Shown here piece by piece: positions 53,972 to 62,000 of a stretch of DNA of 62,000 bases. A program made the translations under genes and the position numbers. The DNA is from Acanthaster planci (Eukaryota; Echinodermata; Asteroidea; Valvatida; Acanthasteridae). The stretch is from contig NW_019091476.1 in the NCBI RefSeq assembly GCF_001949145.1, positions 33,963 through 95,962 on the forward strand. The letters are read 5' to 3'. Each line of letters begins with the position of its first letter. The first letter of the stretch is position 1. Below the pieces are notes generated by a model. That model was not told where the DNA came from. It saw only the letters and a list, made by a program, of their open reading frames with translations, and ran no database searches.

Positions 53972-56900
53972 CCCTAAATCCACATAATATCACCTTAACA
54001 TTTTTCTGAACATATTTAAACCCTTCTCTTGTATACGATGTATTTTTGTGTTTTGCTCAAAAAGCAAAACTGCATGTATATATTTTACTATAATTGCTTT
54101 ACATATAAATTTTTGGGTCTGCTGTGTTTTACTCTCCATTTTGCAAACTACCCATCCCTAATTACACTGCTTGTCCAAAAGACAGGTAGACAGGTCACTA
54201 GATGAGACCCTGACACAGTGAGTGCATTTCAATACACATGTCTGCATGCAGGATTCACTGGACGATTACAAAGCCAAAATACAAAAATCTTTCAAAACTC
54301 GTCTTATGACATTGGGCTTGTGCATACCGACACATTTGAAATTGTCCAAAAGCTTAAAAGAATTCTGGTCGATATTGGAAAATCTCAAATTTGTAATTTT
54401 ATACTCGATGCGTATACTGTTATTTCTGTTCTGGCACACAAGCCATTGTACACTCAATGACAAACAGACCCTATCCGTCCTCCCCATAACCACTGTATGT
54501 AGTATGTAAAGGTACCGCTTGAACTCTACTATTTGGTTTTGATTTGTGAAACTGAATTACCTGGAAAAGATTTGCGCGGGCTTCGTTGCCAGAGAAAACA
54601 AAACTTTTGCCGTTTACTCAATCTAGTCCTAAATTCATTCCAGGGAGAAGACACTTAGTCTGGTAACCCATCAATTAAAATTTCTGAAGGATGACCGGAG
54701 AAGATCAGCAAGTACAAAGTCCAACTTTGTAACGGACTGTAGTTGTGGCACATGTATCTTGTCATTTAAAAAAAAAATTGGTATTTTTGGCCAAGTTCCT
54801 AGCGGAATAACTTTCATGCGCATGCATGACAGGGTACTTGATTTTGGAGACTAGGGTAAGAATATTCATTTTTTTTCTTCTTAAATTTGGACAACCAGAA
54901 TTGGAATTATTTACGCATGTACATGTATATGTATCTATTTTGCCAGGCCAAGCTAACGTTCTCCTTAGGACTTTTTGTTGCACCCATATGTACCAGTACA
55001 TGTAGGCAACTGACAAGGTCTGAACTTCTGAAGGCACACTACCGGTAATTCTCAGCTTGTTTATGTTTTAATTTCACTCTTACATGTGCTGTATGTCATG
55101 AATGTAAAGAATGTAAATGTGGCAGAATCCCATTCTCCTTTGTACACCTGCACAGACAGCTTGAATCATCTGAACTGTTCTGCTTTGAGATTCACACAAA
55201 ATGAATCACTGAAAACCGATCCCTCCAAAAAATTTCCTCTGTCGGTTACGATCAGCAAAAATTTGGCAAACGAAAACTACATGTACCCCTCTTTTTCTTC
55301 CACAAAGGACGAATTCATTTCCATTGCTCTCTGTCTACCGGTAACTAATAACAAAACGGGTCAAATTGACAGCCCCGGCCAGCGACAATGTAAAAGGAAA
55401 CCCAAATAATCCATTCTTTTTTGTTTGGATGGAAAGCATGGTATCACTACGGGTGTGGGAATGGACTTTGTTTTCATTGTGTTAAAATTGAATTGCTTAT
55501 TGATGGGGAACAAATCAATGGAGATACATGTACTGTGCACATACACCGTATGAACAAGTACACAAATGCACTCATTTGTATGCAAATTGAGCATATTACA
55601 TGTATCTATTTGAATAAAAATCTATATTCATTGTTGCTGGCTATTTAACATTTTTGTCCACTGATCTGTTCACAACTGAAACAATCCTGTTTGACCTGCT
55701 AATAAATGCATTAAATTAAAAAACTACATGTTGTCTGCACTCGTGTCTACAGTTAACGATTTTCTCTGAGAAATAAAAGTACACGTACATATACATGTAC
55801 ATGTAGGTATGCACTTTTTGGCAACAATGTGTGCAGATGAGGGAGATACATGTAACTGATTACAATAATGCAACGTTACAAATTTACATTACCATCACAA
55901 ATGTGTACGGCTACAGGTGTAGTGTACTGACTTTGGTCAAGGATGCATTTCACTCACTTCCCTTTGAATTTTGGCATCCGGTTTGTTTGGACATTTCGGA
56001 ATCCATTGGACACATGTACATGTACGGTATGCGCACTATGAACAGCACACAAAACATAAATGCCAAATTCAACCCCCCCCCAAAAAAAGAGAAGAGGGCA
56101 GGACAACGTCACTCCTCAGTATTCGTTGAACTGAAACTTAAATAATAAATTGAGGCAGATGTAAATTTATAGTAACCCTGGCAACTGAAGCTGTAGGCAT
56201 CTGCAGATACACGTGGCAGGCCCCGACTGCAACGCTCTCAATTTGCAACGACCCTCGGGACAATAATAAAACAAGCTCATGGAGACAGAGCATTAGGGGC
56301 TGGCTTCCCTGACGACTCCTGATGGCCACCACCTCAGCACAAACCAGACCAGACACACGGTGGCTTTTCATTGGCTCCTTGGCATGCTCCTCTGGTCGGT
56401 ATTCTGACCCTCAAATAATCTCGGCTTGTACCAAGCCAGTGACGCGTAAAATGATAACCAATATTACTGAATAGGTTTGTACATGTATTAACGTCATTTC
56501 TCCATAGTGTTGTGGCCTGTAAGCTAAGCACATTACGCCCAATTTAAACCACTAAATGCGAGAACACAATGTTAGGTTACCAGTGTATTTCAATCCTAAA
56601 TGACCACACTCAAAATTTGGGCAGAAAATGGGAACAGGTTACACTAAAACTTGTTTTAGCTTATAAGGACAACTTGAATTGCAGTGTATATCGGTCTGCC
56701 AAAGTGTAAGTCCTAGATGAGATGAAACAAAGTATATATCTGTGAAAGAGTAATGTTGAAAGCAAAATGAAATTCAATAAATCAGATCACACTTGGTGGG
56801 AAAAGGCCGACAAGAAATGATCTGAAGCATAAATTGTCTGTAATTAATTGTGACATTACGAACATGTAGCAATCTTGATTACCACAAAGTTCCAGTTGTC

Positions 56901-59900
56901 ATCTTTATAAAAAGGGCCGAGTTTTACTTCATACACTGTATGCACCTACAGTTGAGCAATTACACAGGGCGTACTTTGATCAATTGGTTCTTTTTAAATG
57001 CACTTTAAAAAGCCTGGGCTGTGGAAGTCTACCACACACTTGCCAATGTTTTCAGCATCCATCATTTGCATGAAAAGCTGTTCAACTCTCATCCTTTGGT
57101 TGAGCAGATGAAAATTATATTTCTTTCAAAATTTAGGGATTCTGTTCAGATACCCAAGTTGAATTTGAAGTCATGAGATTAATTATAACTTTTTATTTAA
57201 AATTTAAAAAGTGTTCATCTGAGTCACGGTGCTGTGAAGATCTATTCATCTTAACAGTCACTCTTCTCCCAAGTGGAACAACTGATAAACTCATCTGGTT
57301 GAGTAAACCACATGCACCAAATAAAATGTGGCCAAAACAGGCAAGCAAAACAACTCTCCAATTCCCTCCCCCCCCCAAAAAAAAGCACAACCAGCAAGTT
57401 AACTATTTGTAAGCACAATATTAACGATTCTTTTTTGAAGCTGCATTACAGAGATCAAACTTCCCGGACGCCTCCAGCCACTTAAAATGACGCCCTTGTA
57501 GTCTGCCCCATTTCTAACAAAACATCACACAGTATTTTTCTCTTCCTTTCAGACAATTATCAAAGTGCAAGAGTTAATATTATGACTACAATATACCGTA
57601 TGAATGATGTGTCAATATTCAAAGTTACACAAAAGGGTGGGCAAGGTTCAGTCTTGGCTATGATGGCTTAAGTATGGCTCACACACTTTGTGTCTATTCA
57701 GTATTGCAATGATTGTTCCAAAGGGCACTGGTGTTACAACGGACTTGATAACCCTCTGATCACTAATGCGCGCATTATTTTAACAGTAAGTTAAACTAAA
57801 TACATGTAATCCAGCAACAAAAATTGTAAATCTAATTAATTAAAAAGCTTTTACATGTAGCTGTGGTTATCCAGCTATTGCAATCTATGATGTATACATG
57901 TACCCTCAATATTAATACCGAATGGCTGCAATATTTCCAATGATGAATGGGCTAATTAATGGAATAAAGTTACTCAATCAAAAACACAAGCATACTACTA
58001 CATAACGAAAATACATACATGTACACTGTACCAGGACATTTTACCCTAGAAATCATTTTCACCGGTACATACATGTACATGAAAATGCAAGTACAAAAAC
58101 CAAATAATACGGTAATTACATTTATCACTGACAAGAGCGTTTTGCTAGGCTAAGACATGTACAGTATGAGATACATGTACATACATGTACATGTACCGGT
58201 ATGTCTTGGCTACTGATGTGTGGGTGAGCCTTTACGCCTTTGAAGGGGCAATTTCACTTCAGGGTTCCCGGCACTTCATGAAAACATTCCCTGATTTTTC
58301 CATGAATTTTCTTTGGTGAATATTCAAAATTCCCCCCGAAGATTATTTCCTGGCCACACACAGAGGGATTTCCACACTACAACGCCACCATAGCCAATCA
58401 TCCAGTGGATACCCTGTTTGGACATGAGACAAAATATAACAGACTGACCGCTTTCTCTTTTGGGTCAATCGGATTCCATTACTTTTATGCATTCACAATA
58501 AGACAAGCACGCTGGGGAAACCTGACTTGAAAAAATCATGGCTCTGGAGGATTTTTGTTTTCAAAGAAAGCAAAGTCCAACATTTTCTCCTAGGGAAGCC
58601 TCCACAAGGCATACAGGTAATACCATTTTCCCAAAGAAAGTTACATGGTACTGTACATATCCCCAGAATGTCATCTAATAAAAAAAAAATCACCATCTTG
58701 ATACAGGACTTTCCCCACACTGCTCCCAACTCCTTTGTACTCCAGCACAAAGAAGTCAAACATGCAGCACGTGAAGAGAAAAATGGACTCCAACTATGAG
58801 GTGCATTCAACTTTCATCATGCTCCCGTTACCACACTATGAATGGCTGTGCCTCGGGACACTCGGCAAAACAAAGTTTCCAAGGGCCTCGCAAACAAGGA
58901 CTGAAAACGAGCTTTCCCCTCAAAACGTTTTTACACGTGCTTCTTTCAGAGTCGGGACAAAAAGTCAAAACCTGTACGGGTTCAAATGTCAATTTCATTT
59001 TATGGCAACAGCGACCCTGACTCACCAGAGCAATCATTTCATGTAAAAGAAGTTTGATGGAATTAAAGAACACCTGGGAACCTTTCCAAATTGTGTGGGT
59101 GCACGAAGGCACGCAATGTAAACACTGAAGAAACTTGTCCCTAGTATTTTCTTTATTTTGGAACGGAGCAGCCAGGAAGGACAAAGGGGGGGGGAGTAAC
59201 GGAGGAAGGAAAGGCCCAGAGAGTAACTGATGTCAATAAATTTAAATGCGTTACTGGAGAACCAAAAATGTAGGGACAAATAAAAGTCTCTACAGCCCTA
59301 CAGTTTTCCTGATCATACTGTACATTCCCTGTAAATGTAAAATCTTGCCAGGGTATTAGAACAAGCTACATAAAAAAAGATACATGTATCCGAAACGACC
59401 TTCATTTAACCACTGGATGACGTGTAAACATACATAATTTTAATCACGTGTACACTTGTTTAAAATTTTTTCATTTCCGTGGTTGACATAGAGTAATAAC
59501 ATGTCATGCTTGGTTAGGTCAAAGCGCAATTGCAAGGTTGAAGAATTTACGTGTACAAAAAAGAAAGTCCCCAGAAGCTTTTTCAGGTTAGAAAATTCGA
59601 CGTTAACTGGTAAAGGGAAGATGATGTATGTTGCTGTCTTTTCATCTTTGTGTTATCTTTTAATCTTTTAGATTTTTCATGCATGGGATTACAATCACTC
59701 ACCCTTGTCTGACTGTCTGGGATACATGTACACATACGGTATAATTAACCACACAAATCACAACCAAAATTGCCACCAAGGCATCTCCATGCAATGCTCA
59801 CTTGACAGGACATTGGTGAAGCATGACCTCGACCTTAGCTGACAGCTGCTCCCTTGCTGGTGCATAAAAATTGTGCTTTTTCAGTTTCTCTCATCCTACC

Positions 59901-60030
59901 GGTACATGTGTACAATTTGCACAGAATGAACAGAAGGGTGGTACATCATGAACAATTACATGCACCGGGTAGGCCTACATGTTATACAAATCATGACACA
60001 CAGGTCTGTAAATGGGGGTGTGTATCATAA

Positions 60031-60161
60031 GTCCGACGCCCCAAAAGTCCGAATTTTCAGACTCACATGTACGAGGCGTCTGACTAATGAGGCATCAGAT
60101 CTATACAGTAGGCGAAAATAAACTAATAAAGAATCACCAGACTTTTGAGGCATCAGATTTA
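60031..60161. repeat. Inverted repeat with GAGGCRTCWGA words
   Basis: gtccgacgccccaaaagtcc (60,031-60,050) is an imperfect inverse of the stretch ending at 60,157 (gacttttgaggcatcaga). Two more GAGGC-TC-GA words lie between them near 60,073 and 60,089. Confidence 0.45.
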
Positions 60162-60340
60162 CCAGCCGACCCCTGTGAATGAAATCCACATTAATTTCCG
60201 CTTGTAACAATGCATGTAAGTAGATGTACAACTGTAGGTACACGTACATGTGTAGTAGCACTACAATATTACCCTGTTGCCCGCCACATGAGTACATCTA
60301 CACATGTTTAATTGTACCAAATATGTACATGTGCATACCG

Positions 60341-60696
60341 TCGTGTGCCCAGTAGAAGGGCTTCAGCGCTTAGGCCCTTTTGCCTGGAAGCGTGATCACT
60401 GCAAAAAAACTTTTCCTGGTAAAAGGACTGAAGTATGTAACTCTTGTATTTTAATGAAATATGAAGATTTCTTGGCAAAAAGTAGAAAAAAAAAATGCCC
60501 AAGTCCTTTAATAAGTTGTTCAAAGGTTGCTTTTTGTACAGCCCAGGTTGATTTTGTAGTAAATTATATATCTGTTTTTACTAAATAAAGAGAGTATGTT
60601 TCTTACGCCCTTTTGCCGCGAATATTTTTTCTGCTGTGATTATGCTTCCCAGCGAAAGGGCGTTAGTGTGCTTATGCCCTTCTGCCGGGCACCCGA
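60341..60696. mobile_element. 356-bp inverted-repeat element (MITE-like)
   Basis: Left TCGTGTGCCCAGTAGAAGGG and right CCCTTCTGCCGGGCACCCGA are inverse copies. Similarity continues inward for about 60 bases (gcccttttgcctggaagcgtgatcac-type words on the left, gtgattatgcttcccagcga on the right). No clean target-site duplication was found. Confidence 0.65.
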
Positions 60697-62000
60697 TGAT
60701 ACATGTACATGTATCAAATGACCTGCCTTGAAGTACCAGGTACACGTACACATATGGTCATATTTATGTACCGGTACATGAAAATGTACAAGCATGACCT
60801 GTAAATTTACAGTAACATGCACACAGACTGTTTTGGAGGGGAGGGGGGTTTCGCTGTTCCTTGATGTCAAAGAAGACGACTGATAACAGTCATTTCAGGA
60901 TTAATACAATTTGTCACCTCGCTGATGAGATGTTACCGGTACCTGTGAAATGCACACAGACACAATAATGGTAGGAATGTAGTGGTACGCCGCAAGGGGG
61001 GGGGTCGACCTCCAATATTATTTGGGACCATGTGCGTTTGCAGTGCAGCACAATGAAGAAAGGACGCCGCACATTACGTAACTGCCTGCAATTCTTTATT
61101 GCTGACTTGTCCCCCCTAAACTATCCCTGGGTGTGTTCTAGGTTGTCTGAAACGTTAATGTACATAGATGTATAAACCAAAGATAGTGCGAAAGTGGTCG
61201 TGCAAAATAGCGAGAAAAGACACAAGTGCAGTCACAGCAAAATCTTGCATTAATGTGTTCTACATGTGCATGTACAGCGTACACAGTTTGTGGGCCATGG
61301 AACGAAATTGTGACCGGAGCATGAAGGTACATGTATAAATACCTAGGTTTTTACTGCTAAACGCAAGTGAAACTCATTCAATTTCACCCACCCAGGAACC
61401 TTACTGGCACAAGAAACCCTACAAAGCATTTACTCACCACAAGCTCCGGAGGAAATGACCCCTTTTTAAATCAGAACGAGGCCATAAAAAATCCATGGCA
61501 CACATAACCCAGATGAAAAGCTGCAGTGCATGAGCTGCACCAAATTCCGCGCTTCCAATTAACATACGTGTCACCTCACTATTTCTCCGCCAATAAAACC
61601 CCACATTAGTCACACATCTTGAAACAGACTTAGACAGATCTTTATTTCAAGAAATAACGTTTCTTTGAGCAATGTTTAAGGTGCCCTATTTTTGTTGAAC
61701 ACGAATACAATGTTTACACTTTTGCATGTAGTGATGAGTTCTAAAAGTACCTGTATACTGTACTTTTTGAAAGGAAGACGAAATGACGCCTAGACTGGCT
61801 ATCTGTCCCGTAAACTTATGCAGTCTCCCACAGTAATGACGTTAATAATTGATTTTAATGTAAATTTTTACCTAAAGAATTTTACCGTAGCATATGTATA
61901 TGCAAATATTCATAATGGGCATGTACATTTATACATTTCAATGCATGTACCGGTTCATACCATACACCCATACTGGCATACACATGTATACACGTACATG

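Larger units (their letters stand above)
51568..62000. other. Probable 5' intron of TMEM131, repeat-rich
   Basis: No exon could be supported. The stretch is dense in tacatgtacatgtac-type words (for example 53,178-53,195, 53,660-53,695, 58,165-58,202 and 60,702-60,717). It also carries inverted-repeat elements (53,820-53,971, 60,031-60,161 and 60,341-60,696). Minus-strand frames such as 56,138-56,371 have no match to the TMEM131 N terminus. It could also include intergenic DNA if the first exon is small and was missed. Confidence 0.5.

Noticed and set aside
56138-56371. Minus-strand frame with a hydrophobic segment (LMLCLHELVLLL) considered as the missing TMEM131 signal-peptide exon
   Set aside because: No match to the expected N-terminal residues and no convincing phase-2 donor.
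1-62000. CRISPR arrays, bacterial operons, viral genes
   Set aside because: No spaced direct repeats, no prokaryotic gene layout and no viral domain; the window is intron-rich animal DNA.

Overview
This window looks like nuclear DNA of an invertebrate deuterostome, most likely an echinoderm (starfish-like). The protein evidence is one large intron-rich gene clearly homologous to animal TMEM131, plus a secreted discoidin-domain gene. The non-coding DNA has short words such as 'aggcctac', 'taccggta' and 'acatgtac' that I associate with echinoderm genomes. The phylum call is inference; an intron-rich metazoan genome is certain. Nothing bacterial, viral or CRISPR-like was seen.

Layout. (1) About 1-3,240 is gene-poor, with one possible signal-peptide exon at 521-799 (-) and a small inverted-repeat element. 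(2) About 3,240-10,800 (-) holds a discoidin (F5/8 type C) gene. A signal-peptide exon at 10,701-10,746 with a TATA-like box joins in frame to a two-exon discoidin cassette (6,404-6,786 and 5,484-5,720). A second, nearly identical cassette (4,017-4,393 and 3,238-3,516) lies just downstream and is also phase-compatible with the same signal exon. (3) About 10,800-17,400 is intergenic. (4) 17,963-51,567 (-) is a TMEM131 homologue for which I resolved 33 coding exons, all with GT-AG borders and matching phases. They give 1,852 residues from about 100 residues after the expected N terminus to the stop. The signal-peptide exon is not visible and probably lies above 62,000. (5) 51,568-62,000 would then be a very large 5' intron, rich in ACATGT-type words and small inverted-repeat elements.

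Function. The two genes are not obviously linked. TMEM131 is an ER/early-secretory type I membrane protein. Its lumenal PapD-like domains handle procollagen, and its cytosolic tail contacts the TRAPPIII/COPII machinery (known from nematode and human work). The discoidin protein is a small predicted secreted, matrix- or glycan-binding protein.

The introns carry several non-autonomous DNA transposons that can be delimited by terminal inverted repeats and target-site duplications: a 1.1-kb hAT-like element with another element nested inside it, a Harbinger-like MITE immediately beside it, and several palindromic elements, tRNA-derived sequences and tandem duplications. The most interesting observation is the discoidin tandem cassette. 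It could be a mutually exclusive terminal-exon system, or a duplicate whose exons are kept alike while its introns diverge.
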